Part shown: one piece after another, positions 26,699 through 35,529 of the stretch
How positions within the stretch are numbered: position 1 is the first letter of the stretch
Layout of the letters: each line of letters starts with the position of its first letter
DNA from: Halorubrum sp. CBA1229
Lineage (GTDB): Archaea; Halobacteriota; Halobacteria; Halobacteriales; Haloferacaceae
NCBI RefSeq assembly: GCF_003721435.2
Contig: NZ_CP054585.1
Location: 248,001-312,000, forward strand
Direction of reading: 5' to 3'
DNA: 64,000 nucleotides
The notes under the pieces: generated by a model
The model's database searches: none
The model's input: only the letters and a program-made list of their open reading frames with translations
What the model was told of the DNA's origin: nothing
Made by a program: the position numbers and the translations under genes

Positions 26699-28708
26699 TC
26701 AATCGTACTCGTTCTCGATTACGGCCGCTTCAGCGTCCAACGCCCGCACCTCGATCCCGCGCCACTCCCCGTCAACCCCAACGAGCGCCTCCGCATACCC
26801 GAGTTCCTCATTTCCCGGCACCGCCTCCTGCACGAACCGCTTCTGGGCGTGATTTAACCCGAATTCGTCGGCCCAGTGGTCGTCCATCCCATCCAACCGA
26901 TGGAAGTACTTGATCGCACACTGGTCGAGGATCATCTCAGCTTCGGGCCGCTCAAAGAACTCATCGACGGTTTGGGTAACCAACTGCAGCGACAGATCGT
27001 GGTGGCGGTGATGCCGAAAGATGGTCTCTAAGAAGGCGAGATTCTCGGCATCACGCAACACGTACCGCGCTTCATCAATCACGAACACCACCTCCTTGTC
27101 CGTCTGTTTGGCTCGCTCGTATACCAACGAGATTAACAATTGCATCACCAGCGTCGTACGCCCGCCGACCCGCCCCTCCTGCTGGGCTAAATCCAAATAG
27201 AGCAGATCGGTATCCGCAAAATCGATCTCGCTCGACCGACCGAGATGTGCAAACTGCCCGTCCGGCGCAAACGGCCGCAACTGGTCGATAAGCCACGTGG
27301 CATCCGCCTGCAGCTTCTCCGCTTCGGCCTCGATCCGGAGCGTCTGCTGTTCTGGGGCCGCCACAAACGCTTCAAGCACATCAATTACATCCCGCAGCGT
27401 CGGACTCTCGCGATCGTGGGTCGTCAGATCCTCCGTAATGCCCGCCTCCCGGTACGCGGCATCAATCGCTAACTCCAGCGTCGTGCGCCGATCCCCAAGC
27501 GTGATCCCCCGCTGCGCGAAGAAGTTCGTCAGAAAGCTCACCACGCGCTCTTTCTTTTCGGTGAAGGGACTCGCATCGGCCCCCAGTTGTTCGCGCACCG
27601 GTTGTGGCATCGGCGTAATCTCGAGCGGATTGATTCCCCGGGTGCCACCCACGGTAATGCGCTGGGCACCTAATGCGTCTGCCACCCCCGCCCAATCGTT
27701 GAGCGGCTCTAAGATCACCCCAATTCGGTCCTCGTGATGCGCCACCGACCGAATAAACCGCTGTTTCGCGCCGAAGCTCTTCCCGGAGCCCGGATCCCCA
27801 ACAGTAAACGTCGCGTACCCGTTCTCACGCGCAAACGGGTCGATCACCACCGGCGTGTCCGTATGTCGATGCACCCCCACCTCGACGCCATCTGACTCCA
27901 ATAACGTGGGGCGATGCGGCGACGCCAACAGCGCGCCCACCGCGCCGCTGACACACGTCGTCCTGCGATCCAACACGGGCCCGCCGAGCGGTGCCGCCCC
28001 GCGCAACGCCCGGTCCTGCGCGCAGATTGCGGTCTTCGGCGCCAGCTCCGCCGGCTGCTCACGGAGCGTGCGCTTCACGCGGCGCACATCCCGATCAAGC
28101 GTCTCCCGGTCGTCGGCCCGGACGGTCACGAGCAGCGCCTGTGAGAACACCCGCGCCCCGGCTTCGACAGCCCGATACATCGCCGCTGCCTCACTCGCCC
28201 GATCCTGCAGATACGTGCTGCGGACGCTCGACTCGAGATCCGCATCCACTTTCAGATCGTCGGCGGTCGCCTGCAGCTGGTCGAGCGCCCGCTCCTGATC
28301 CTGCGGTCGGAAATGCGCCATCACGTGAAACCGGACGTCGGTGAGGGTGAACAGCTCACTCAGGTACCCATCGCTCGGATAATCCGGCCAATCCGCGATA
28401 TAGAGCGTGGTCGTCCACTCATCGCCGACCCGTGCGCACCGACTCTCCCACTCGACAGCTGCCGGCGCGACCGCAGCCTGTTGGCGCTCCCGGGGTGGGG
28501 CCACCTCCGTATCCCGCTGTGGCGCTCTCTCAGGCGGCTCAACGAACGCCGACAGATCCACCTCCGGATCACGATCGGGTTGGCGCGCCTGCATCCACAC
28601 CCCCAACAGGAGCCCCACAACGAGGATGCTACCCCCCGCCATCAGCCCGCCGACGAGCAGCGACGGCGAGAGCGACTCAACGCCACTGATTACGAGCGCC
28701 TCACGCAT
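26699..28708 (-). CDS. VirB4-like type IV secretion ATPase
   Basis: About 669 residues from the ATG at 28708, which overlaps the upstream gene's stop by 8 bases (ATGCGTGA); a GTG 30 bases earlier is possible. An N-terminal transmembrane helix (residues 10-35) is followed by a CagE/TrbE/VirB-like region. The ATPase has Walker A GDPGSGKSFG (near residue 314) and Walker B VVFVIDEARYVL (near residue 560). VirB4 powers pilus or channel assembly at the inner face of the membrane. It is the last gene of a six-gene, tightly overlapping minus-strand operon. Confidence 0.88.
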   Translation of the reverse strand: MREALVISGVESLSPSLLVGGLMAGGSILVVGLLLGVWMQARQPDRDPEVDLSAFVEPPERAPQRDTEVAPPRERQQAAVAPAAVEWESRCARVGDEWTTTLYIADWPDYPSDGYLSELFTLTDVRFHVMAHFRPQDQERALDQLQATADDLKVDADLESSVRSTYLQDRASEAAAMYRAVEAGARVFSQALLVTVRADDRETLDRDVRRVKRTLREQPAELAPKTAICAQDRALRGAAPLGGPVLDRRTTCVSGAVGALLASPHRPTLLESDGVEVGVHRHTDTPVVIDPFARENGYATFTVGDPGSGKSFGAKQRFIRSVAHHEDRIGVILEPLNDWAGVADALGAQRITVGGTRGINPLEITPMPQPVREQLGADASPFTEKKERVVSFLTNFFAQRGITLGDRRTTLELAIDAAYREAGITEDLTTHDRESPTLRDVIDVLEAFVAAPEQQTLRIEAEAEKLQADATWLIDQLRPFAPDGQFAHLGRSSEIDFADTDLLYLDLAQQEGRVGGRTTLVMQLLISLVYERAKQTDKEVVFVIDEARYVLRDAENLAFLETIFRHHRHHDLSLQLVTQTVDEFFERPEAEMILDQCAIKYFHRLDGMDDHWADEFGLNHAQKRFVQEAVPGNEELGYAEALVGVDGEWRGIEVRALDAEAAVIENEYD

Positions 28709-29795
28709 CAGATCCACCTCGCTCCGTGTGGTCCACACCCGCCCGGTCAGCGACGGGCGTCTCTGTGAGCTCAGTCCCGTTCCAAAACTGCGTGGCCAAC
28801 CCTAGAATCTCCGCTGTTGACAGTCGGCGCGCCGTACAATCACTCGTTTTGGCGACGAACTCTGTCTCAACCGTCCGCACCCGCTCGCGCAGCTTTGCGA
28901 GCTGGGCGCCCCGCAACTCCGCGTCGGTGAGCCGATCGCGACGCGTCACGAAGGGCGTCGCCAGCACGCCAACCACCGGCAGCGTGGTGAGTCGTTCAGC
29001 TGGCGTGCGCTCCTCGGGATGCCGCTCGTACACCTCGTACGGCGCCACGGACACCCCCAGAAAGTACCGCACCTGCTGGGTCTCTGCGAGCTCGGCCGGC
29101 CGCTGATCACGGTAGGCGGCGATCAACGCCCGCACCGACTCCCGCTCGCTCACGTCCGGGTCGGCGAGGCGATCATCCAACTGGTTGACCAGCGTCGCCG
29201 CCGGGTACGGATCGGTCGTGGTGTACAACGTGAGCTCGAAGGTCAGCTCCTGATTCGCGAACGCCTCACCCACGGCCTGCCGGGCGGCCCACTCGTCAGC
29301 CATCGCGAAATCCATGTTGCCCGGCGTCAGCTCAAGAAACGTCTCCATCCGCCCGTCCGTTCGTTCAACGGCGCCGTGGCCAGGCCACGCCCGCTTGAGC
29401 GCGGTCAACTCTTGGGTGTGCTCGTCGACGACAAACGGTTGTGGGACCGTCGTCTCACTGTCCGGGTCCGGTGTCGACGCGGCCCCCACCGCCTCATGGA
29501 GGGTCACCCGCGGCCGGCGCAGATAGAACCGCCCCAGATCGGCGAGCCACGTGCTCGCCGGGAGCTGTCTGGGAGCCGCATACACAACAGCCACCCCGAT
29601 CGCAAAGCCGACACACACCAGCGGGAACACGAGCGGCTCGACCCCCAGCGCCGCCCCCACCACGAGCCCCGCAATCGGAAAGCTGAGCAACACGTACAGA
29701 TCGCGTTCATACACGCCGACGATCGGGAGTCGCCGGTCGGCGTCAAGCGAGCGCATCACGCGACGGGTCGCGGGGGTGTCTGAATCCGTGCTCAT
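28701..29795 (-). CDS. PrgI/VirB3-like membrane protein with VirB4 N-domain features
   Basis: 364 residues. Two adjacent membrane helices (about residues 28-72) end in the segment LPASTWLADLGRFYLRRPRV, the layout of PrgI-family T4SS proteins. A soluble domain follows with TPGNMDFAMADEWAARQAV, resembling the N-terminal domain of VirB4-like ATPases. So part of a normal VirB4 may be encoded separately here. Start and stop overlap both neighbours (4 and 8 bases), showing translational coupling. Confidence 0.72.
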   Translation of the reverse strand: MSTDSDTPATRRVMRSLDADRRLPIVGVYERDLYVLLSFPIAGLVVGAALGVEPLVFPLVCVGFAIGVAVVYAAPRQLPASTWLADLGRFYLRRPRVTLHEAVGAASTPDPDSETTVPQPFVVDEHTQELTALKRAWPGHGAVERTDGRMETFLELTPGNMDFAMADEWAARQAVGEAFANQELTFELTLYTTTDPYPAATLVNQLDDRLADPDVSERESVRALIAAYRDQRPAELAETQQVRYFLGVSVAPYEVYERHPEERTPAERLTTLPVVGVLATPFVTRRDRLTDAELRGAQLAKLRERVRTVETEFVAKTSDCTARRLSTAEILGLATQFWNGTELTETPVADRAGVDHTERGGSDA

Positions 29796-30931
29796 GGACG
29801 TGGTTCATTTTCCGTGCGGCGGTACGACGCCCATCCCCCCTCGTGACTGCGCACGGTGGGGGATGACGTCGCTGCCGTCGAGGTTGGCTCACTGGTTGAA
29901 TCAGCATTCGAGTCCGAACTGGTCTCGGTCCGAGCGACCCGCTTGGCGACGGTATGGCCTACAGCCGCTTTCGGCCCCCACCGGGCCGCCGTGGCGCCAG
30001 CCCACGGCCCCGCGACCGTCGCAGCCCCAGCCACGGCGCCGGCGGTCACGGTGAGCCCGGTCACACGACTGACGCTCCGAACCAAGCGTGGCGTCGTATA
30101 CGCAAACAGCTTCCAGATGATCCAAACGCTGAGCACCGGCAGCGAGACCGCGATGATGTATCTAAAAAATGCGCTGTCAGGAGTAAGAAGTGAGTCTGGA
30201 CCGTTAGGAAACAGGAGTCCATAACCGCGAAATAACAGCCCAACTGGTAGTGGCATTATTGCAAGAGGGATGAATTTGACAGCAACACGTGTTGCTAAAT
30301 TCGATATAACTGGCAAACCACTGTATGCCACCGCTATTGCTATCGGCATAGCATAGGTCGCGACGTACAAGAGGATCTCCCGGAGGAACAACAGTGCTTG
30401 GAGTGTCCACATCGCTACCGCGCCTATAAAAGTGAGAAAGAATCCAAGAGGTGGATTCGAGATAGTGACTGTGAAGAAATCGGCTAAACCAGTAGCCACA
30501 GTACCTATAGAAGGAACAAGCAAAATCGCAAACCCATCAACAAGATATAATGCAATCACAGCAACCCAATACCAAGTCGCTATCAGAATTCCCCCTGTCC
30601 ATGCAGACCGGCGAACCTGTCTGCTCCTAATTGGATCTGTGAGATTGAAAATTCGAAGTGTGTGACGTCCTTGGACACATACGAGTAGAATCAGGAAGGC
30701 AATTAGTGTCACATCACCAGCGACTAGTGACTCATGAATGCGTATCCATGGCGTGTTTTCCGGCGGTCCTAGAGGAAGTCCATTTGAAGTTTCTGGCACG
30801 GGAGTACCGAATAGTGCCTCCGTGAGATCGCGATACCCATTTGTGATAGCCTCTGTGAACCATTCGATTAGCTGGCTGAGAATATCGATAAACCACTGAA
30901 ACCCAACATCAACAAGTGAGACCCCACTCAT
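29792..30931 (-). CDS. VirB6/TrbL-like polytopic membrane protein
   Basis: 379 residues with about seven hydrophobic helices and a Ser/Thr-rich acidic C-terminal tail. The N-terminus has an amphipathic segment (FIDILSQLIEWFTEAITNGY). Position between a PrgI/VirB4 pair and a lipoprotein, and the topology, support a VirB6/TrbL role in the secretion channel; no sequence signature proves it. The N-terminal 260 codons are markedly AT-rich, while the C-terminal 120 codons return to the high GC of the operon, so the gene itself is a composition mosaic. Confidence 0.65.
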   Translation of the reverse strand: MSGVSLVDVGFQWFIDILSQLIEWFTEAITNGYRDLTEALFGTPVPETSNGLPLGPPENTPWIRIHESLVAGDVTLIAFLILLVCVQGRHTLRIFNLTDPIRSRQVRRSAWTGGILIATWYWVAVIALYLVDGFAILLVPSIGTVATGLADFFTVTISNPPLGFFLTFIGAVAMWTLQALLFLREILLYVATYAMPIAIAVAYSGLPVISNLATRVAVKFIPLAIMPLPVGLLFRGYGLLFPNGPDSLLTPDSAFFRYIIAVSLPVLSVWIIWKLFAYTTPRLVRSVSRVTGLTVTAGAVAGAATVAGPWAGATAARWGPKAAVGHTVAKRVARTETSSDSNADSTSEPTSTAATSSPTVRSHEGGWASYRRTENEPRP

Positions 30932-31740
30932 TAGGTCTCCCTCTCAATAGTTATCTGACAGTCTGAGAGGCTACTCCCTCTGTAGGTGACGTTGTATGTC
31001 TGTTCAGTATCTTGTTCAACTACATTACTGGATAGCGAGATTCTAAATTGGCCACTATTTCCTTCAGATGTACATTCTACCTCACTTCCGCTTGGTGAAA
31101 ACGGGAGGCTTTCAGAGTAGATGGTAAGGAGTTCATTTGGCTCAATAATGGGATTAGTATATCGTACAGGCTTCTCTATCGCTGCAATCCCGCTCCCAGA
31201 GAACTCATCGGGTGTTGGGTTAGGAACATCACCGCTAAATCGTAGTTGGGTGATTTTCTCTGGACCAGTACCTGTATTTTTGACATCCAAAATGACTTCT
31301 GTGGAGATGGTTAGCTCCTCAGCCTCTTCGTACATTTCCTCAGGGTGATTTCGACCGAGTTTCAGATCCTGAATCACAAGCTCTGGTCGCAACAACTTCT
31401 CAACGGCAGCCACAACGCGATCAGCATCAACCAGCTGGACGGTGTACGTCCCCGGCGGGTACGACGTCCCGATCGGAATTGTCTCCTGACTCGCCCCCGG
31501 CGTGAGCTCCCGCTCGGCAAACGCCTCGCCGGAGGGCGCAATCACAGCCAGTCCGGTGGCGCTCGTCTCCGCGTCGTACTCGACGACCAACTCGGTGCCC
31601 TCGACATGGACGTCCGATAACGCGCCTTCTCCGGGCTCGCTCGATTCATCGCTGGCACAGCCGACGACAGAGACGAGTCCGCCGGTCGCGATCGTTGTGA
31701 GCACGGTGCGACGTCGTGGGGATGATAGTGTGTGACTCAT
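30931..31740 (-). CDS. Tat-type lipoprotein in the T4SS operon
   Basis: 269 residues. The N-terminus has Arg-Arg-Arg (SPRRRTVLTTIATGG) followed by a hydrophobic stretch and a lipobox ending VVGC, the haloarchaeal Tat-lipoprotein pattern with the anchor on Cys28 or so. The mature part is beta-rich. It overlaps both neighbours by 1-4 bases. The composition changes from GC-rich (N-terminal third) to AT-rich (rest). It is a probable outer-face component of the conjugation apparatus; I do not recognise a specific family. Confidence 0.7.
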   Translation of the reverse strand: MSHTLSSPRRRTVLTTIATGGLVSVVGCASDESSEPGEGALSDVHVEGTELVVEYDAETSATGLAVIAPSGEAFAERELTPGASQETIPIGTSYPPGTYTVQLVDADRVVAAVEKLLRPELVIQDLKLGRNHPEEMYEEAEELTISTEVILDVKNTGTGPEKITQLRFSGDVPNPTPDEFSGSGIAAIEKPVRYTNPIIEPNELLTIYSESLPFSPSGSEVECTSEGNSGQFRISLSSNVVEQDTEQTYNVTYRGSSLSDCQITIERET

Positions 31741-33398
31741 GGCGGTGATTCACGGGACAGGAGGTGGGCCAGCTGCCGGCCGGCAACCCACGCGACAGCG
31801 ATCGGGATCACTCCCCACAGCACGGTCTCAAGCAGCTGCACCCAACCGGCGACAGTACTGAGCGGATGCCAGCGCACGGTGTCGCTGGCGGCCACATACG
31901 CGGGCGTGGTGGCGCGCCACGAGGCGGGCTCGAACCGAACCGTGTAGAGGCCGGGCTCCGAGAGCGTGCGTCGCGCCGTGCCGTTCGGCCCGAAGGTGAG
32001 CCGCTCGCCGTTGAGCCACAGCTCGCCGGGCGGCGCGTCGGCCACAATCGGGCGGGTGGCGTTCGACCGACGTGGTCGAATCGGCGCGCCCGTCACGGGA
32101 TCGGTCAGCGTGACCACCAGCGTCGCGGAGGCCACACGCCGATCCGTGAGCCGTACCGACAGCTCGGGCCGGCGAATCGGTCGCTCGGTCGGCGTGACTG
32201 ACGTCACGGGAGCCGACACGCCACGCACGATGCCGTGGAGCCGGACCGCCTCGAGCTGCATGGCGTCGCTGCGCACTGCCAACCCATACGATCGGGTGTA
32301 TTCGCCGTCGACCACACCAACAGAAACGTTCTCGTGGAGCCGCGCGGCCGGCGTCGCCGTCTCCACACCCCACACCGCGGTTAGGGTGGGGCCATCACGC
32401 ACCGGCATCGTACGCGGGCCGATCCGTGACGGGTACGCGACCACCTCGAGCGATGGCACCCCCTGCTCGAGGCGACTCGTTCCGGTCGCTCGCGCCACCC
32501 GAAGCCGCTCCCAACGAGGATCCCGCGCCGTATAGTAGCGCCAGACGCCACGGACGCGGTGGGTATCATTCGCAGTGAGCGTGAGCCCATGCCACGGCTG
32601 GCCCTGATACACGGCGAGCCCGCGACTCCCGTCCGGATACTCGGCGGTGTACGCGTCCGGGCGGAGCCGATGAATCCACACCGACCGCGTGTCGCTGACC
32701 GTCACCGTCTGGGTGGTCGCGTTCGCCGGCGTCCCGTTGGGCGCGGTCGTCACCGCAATCTCGGCCGTGACGGTGAGCGGCTGGTCGCCGGTGTGGGTCG
32801 TGGTGTACGAGAGGGCAGGCGTCTGTGTTCCGGTGGTCGTAGCGACCGCCTCATCGCCGATCGTGACGGTGACACGCTGCACTCTATGACCGATCAGCGA
32901 CCGATTCGGGCCAAACGCTCCCCGCACCCGGTAATCGACGAGCGCCCGAACGGTCCCCGTCGGCGCAATATACTGGCGAGTGGTGGTCGCATCGAGCTGG
33001 ACCCGGGTTGCAGGATGAATCGCGACCACGGTGGCGTGCGCGTCAGCGATCGCGCCCCGCGAGACGCGGTCGGCGTGTGGAGGATAGACACTCGCGTTCG
33101 CACCGCCCGGCTCGAGCGCCGCAAACGCCTGGGCAGTCATGGTCGCGGCGTGGGCGGGTGGCGCGTCGTACGTCAGATCCGTACATGTCGCCAGCTGTTG
33201 GGTGGGGGTGGGCGCCTGACCGTACGTGGCGTTATACTGCGCCGGCGACAGACACGGATCCGGATCGCGGGCGTCGACAGTCCGGGTCTCGTTCGCGGGC
33301 GGCGGCTCTGCGGGCGTCGCGGCGGCACTCACGGCCAGCACCGACACGAGAGCCACCAGCGAGAGTGCGAGCCGGGAGCCCCAGTGGCGCACGCGCAT
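31737..33398 (-). CDS. Large secreted/membrane-anchored surface protein of the T4SS operon
   Basis: 553 residues. There is a signal peptide (hydrophobic residues about 10-28, then AAATPAEPPPANE), a long beta-rich extracytoplasmic region, and one C-terminal transmembrane helix (ETVLWGVIPIAVAWVAGRQL) before a short tail. Haloarchaeal conjugative modules usually carry one such large protein, which may face the recipient cell; that role is inference. No enzymatic motif is seen. The stop codon overlaps the start of the lipoprotein by 4 bases. Confidence 0.65.
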   Translation of the reverse strand: MRVRHWGSRLALSLVALVSVLAVSAAATPAEPPPANETRTVDARDPDPCLSPAQYNATYGQAPTPTQQLATCTDLTYDAPPAHAATMTAQAFAALEPGGANASVYPPHADRVSRGAIADAHATVVAIHPATRVQLDATTTRQYIAPTGTVRALVDYRVRGAFGPNRSLIGHRVQRVTVTIGDEAVATTTGTQTPALSYTTTHTGDQPLTVTAEIAVTTAPNGTPANATTQTVTVSDTRSVWIHRLRPDAYTAEYPDGSRGLAVYQGQPWHGLTLTANDTHRVRGVWRYYTARDPRWERLRVARATGTSRLEQGVPSLEVVAYPSRIGPRTMPVRDGPTLTAVWGVETATPAARLHENVSVGVVDGEYTRSYGLAVRSDAMQLEAVRLHGIVRGVSAPVTSVTPTERPIRRPELSVRLTDRRVASATLVVTLTDPVTGAPIRPRRSNATRPIVADAPPGELWLNGERLTFGPNGTARRTLSEPGLYTVRFEPASWRATTPAYVAASDTVRWHPLSTVAGWVQLLETVLWGVIPIAVAWVAGRQLAHLLSRESPP

Positions 33399-33401
33399 CG
33401 C

Positions 33402-33803
33402 TCACCACGGAGTCAACTCCACACACTCCGCGAGCGGGAGGTTCATCACGCTACCGGCAACCGTATACAGCGGCCCGAGCACGACCAAAATCACCGTCGA
33501 CCGCAGCGCGGTCCGCTTGTGGCGTTTGAGCCCCTCCCGCTGTTCGGGCCGAAACGTGAACAGCTCGATCAACGAGTCGGCCTGCCACACAATCACCAAG
33601 CCGAGCAGCCCGACCGCGGTGGTCAGCTGGAAGAACCCAGAGATCATGCCTGGCAGGCGATCGACCTCACAGACGGCGCTGTCTTGGGCGGCCGCTGGCT
33701 CGACGGCAACCAGCAGGAGGACCAGACCGCCGACTGCGACGCGGCGACAGGCCGCGCGGACCGAGACACGGACGGGACGTGACGGCGGGGCACGGGTGTC
33801 CAT
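33402..33803 (-). CDS. Small two-helix membrane protein, possible VirB2-like pilin
   Basis: 133 residues. A cleavable signal peptide with a long Arg-rich n-region ends VEPAAAQD. Two hydrophobic helices follow (about residues 52-74 and 98-118) joined by a basic loop (EGLKRHKRTALRS). Signal peptide plus two helices and first place in a T4SS operon match VirB2-type major pilins, but there is no sequence match to prove it. The operon promoter should lie in the AT-rich 33804-33900, where CAATAATAAAATTTG is seen. Confidence 0.55.
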   Translation of the reverse strand: MDTRAPPSRPVRVSVRAACRRVAVGGLVLLLVAVEPAAAQDSAVCEVDRLPGMISGFFQLTTAVGLLGLVIVWQADSLIELFTFRPEQREGLKRHKRTALRSTVILVVLGPLYTVAGSVMNLPLAECVELTPW

Positions 33804-34187
33804 GAGTGGAGGGGGCGAACGTTGATTGTGGTGTGGTATCGTGGGACATGACTTCTATTGTGACTCTCAATAATAAAATTTGTCCAGCGCTGACAAAATG
33901 GTTACCAGACTGACTTGTGAAACGGCGGTGTTAACCAACAACGCGGGCGACTGGCGGCCGGTGTTGGTTAAGACTGAGCACTCTTACGCGGATTCACCGT
34001 CTCGATAGGCTGTTTCTGCTTGCTCGGCAATTGCGTCCCAGTCGTATTGCCGGGCGTTGGCGACGGGCGATGTCGGTGGGCGGGCACCACCCAGCGCGGC
34101 GTCGATCCGCTCCGTGAGCGCGTCGACCGTGGACTCGACGAGGAAGCCGGCGTCAGCGAAACTGGACGGATACATACCCAAACGGCG

Positions 34188-34198
34188 CTACTAAGTAG
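34188..34198. promoter_or_regulatory. Palindrome over the presumed TATA box of the UPF0175 gene
   Basis: CTACTAAGTAG is a perfect 11-base palindrome centred 27 bases before the ATG at 34220, where a TATA box for a leaderless transcript would sit. Self-repression by the antitoxin-like product is plausible. Confidence 0.4.
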
Positions 34199-34219
34199 CA
34201 TGATGCCGAATCAGTTTGT

Positions 34220-34468
34220 ATGAGTAGTATCGATCTCCCATCCGACGTGCTAGATGCGATTGCGGCACCGCCGGAGGATCGAGAACCGATCGTCCGGCAG
34301 GAGCTCGCAGTGTCACTGTACCGGGAAGGATATCTCTCGTTCGGGAAGGCACGAGAGCTAGCCGGTCTCTCGAAGGCGGCGTTCCACCGGCTGCTCGATG
34401 ACCGCAAGATCCAGCGCCACTACACGGAGGCGGACTTCGCACTCGACGTTGAGTACGCGCAGGAATGA
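34220..34468 (+). CDS. UPF0175-family antitoxin-like protein, orphan
   Basis: 82 residues. The pattern LAVSLYREGYLSFGKARELA followed by GLSKAAFHRLLDDR is typical of UPF0175, a small HTH family normally paired with a DUF3368/PIN toxin. No toxin gene follows: the next bases are the relic of a glycosyltransferase on the other strand. It sits exactly in the gap of that relic, so it entered with, or caused, the break. Function as a lone regulator is possible. Confidence 0.8.
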   Translation: MSSIDLPSDVLDAIAAPPEDREPIVRQELAVSLYREGYLSFGKARELAGLSKAAFHRLLDDRKIQRHYTEADFALDVEYAQE

Positions 34469-34740
34469 CCCCGAGCGTGGCGTTGTGGTCGGCGGCGACC
34501 GCGTCGAACGCCTCCAAGAGCACGTCGACGTTCTTGTGCTCTATCAGCCGGCCCGCGAAGAGCACGTCGTAACCCCCATCGCCGTCGTCGCCGGGCAGCG
34601 GGCGCGCTGCAAGCCTCGTGGGTGGCGACAGCTCAGTGAGAACCGTCTCGCCCCCAGCGAAGGCTTTGAACAAGCGCCGTCGAGCTGCGAGCGGGGGTCG
34701 GTTGCAGGGAGCTCCCCGCCGCAATCCCCAATCGGTGAAC

Positions 34741-35285
34741 TAGCTGAAAGCGAGACGCGCGGCCGTCGCTTCCCACACAGCACAACGCCACACACAGGTA
34801 CGGGAGCCACCGAGAGCGGTCGCACCACAGCCTGACGCCGCACCAGCGCGGCGGCCGTCACTGAGCGCGATAGCGAGCCACTGCGCACACGACCACGAAT
34901 ACCGCTGTCCGAGAGCTGATAGGCGATCGCCGTACTCCCGGATCACCCCCGCGACCATGGGGGTGGTGACGGCGATCTCGCCTTTCGGCGATCTGAGATA
35001 TCGTGAGGGGGTCACGCACGCAACGCGCTGGCCCGACCGGCGCCTGCAGGCGCGCCACCCGGCCGCTGTCCGGCAGTTTGTGAGTCGCTGGCGCCGCGTG
35101 TGCGTGGGGCCACCCTGCGATCGGGTGCGAGGGGATGACAACGACCATCTCGCGCGAACAGTTGCACCCGTTGCACCCAGGGTGATTGCGGAGGACCCAG
35201 CCCCTGGGGAGCCGCGATGTTCGCGGGCGAGCGCCCATGCTGCGGGACCATTCACTGCGGAGCGGTGACACGTAGCGAGCGGAAG
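34741..35285. other. Gene-free stretch
   Basis: Several short frames are open on both strands because the DNA is GC-rich, but none shows a recognisable domain, a consistent acidic haloarchaeal composition or a promoter. It lies between the broken glycosyltransferase and the left end of a TnpB element, and is probably decayed sequence. Confidence 0.5.
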
Positions 35286-35338
35286 CCCACCCCTTCAGGG
35301 GTGGGTCCGAGCGACAGCACACCGTAGCAAACCACGCG

Positions 35339-35482
35339 CTACGACTCGTTTGGATGTTCCACCGCTTCGAGACCTGTTTTAATAATCTCTCGGTAGGCTT
35401 CATCAAGAGCCATATCCTGCTGTTTGGCGTAGTCTTTCACTCGACCATTAAGGGTGTGTGAGATGTCGATGTTCGGGCGCAT
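35339..35482 (-). CDS. Small RHH-type protein of the TnpB element
   Basis: 47 residues from the ATG at 35482, divergent from tnpB with 47 bases between the two starts. The short beta strand NIDISHTLNGRVKDYAK and the following helices (MALDEAYREIIKTGLEAVE) fit a ribbon-helix-helix DNA-binding protein. I recall the same small divergent gene beside other haloarchaeal TnpBs, but I cannot check that here. A role in repressing tnpB from the shared promoter is an inference. The reading frame extends upstream, but the ATG with the RHH strand is the natural start. Confidence 0.65.
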   Translation of the reverse strand: MRPNIDISHTLNGRVKDYAKQQDMALDEAYREIIKTGLEAVEHPNES

Positions 35483-35529
35483 CTGTGTCCAAAAGACATT
35501 TTGACAGATAGCCACAAACATCTGTTGTC

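Larger units (their letters stand above)
33984..34715 (-). pseudogene. GT4 glycosyltransferase fragment split by insertion of a UPF0175 gene
   Basis: The upstream part (about 34480-34700) reads GGYDVLFAGRLIEHKNVDVL and LLEAFDAVAADHNATLGVI, the donor-binding start of a GT4 C-terminal domain. The downstream part (33984-34181) reads DAGFLVESTVDALTERIDAA and ends YDWDAIAEQAETAYRDGES. The missing centre of roughly 100 residues is replaced by a plus-strand gene. The N-terminal domain is also absent. It is a foreign or stranded glycan gene inside the mobile region. Confidence 0.75.

Noticed and set aside
34858-35406. Minus-strand frame of 182 codons as a gene
   Set aside because: Basic, Cys/Trp/Arg-rich composition atypical for haloarchaea, no domain, and it overlaps the TnpB element end and RHH gene.
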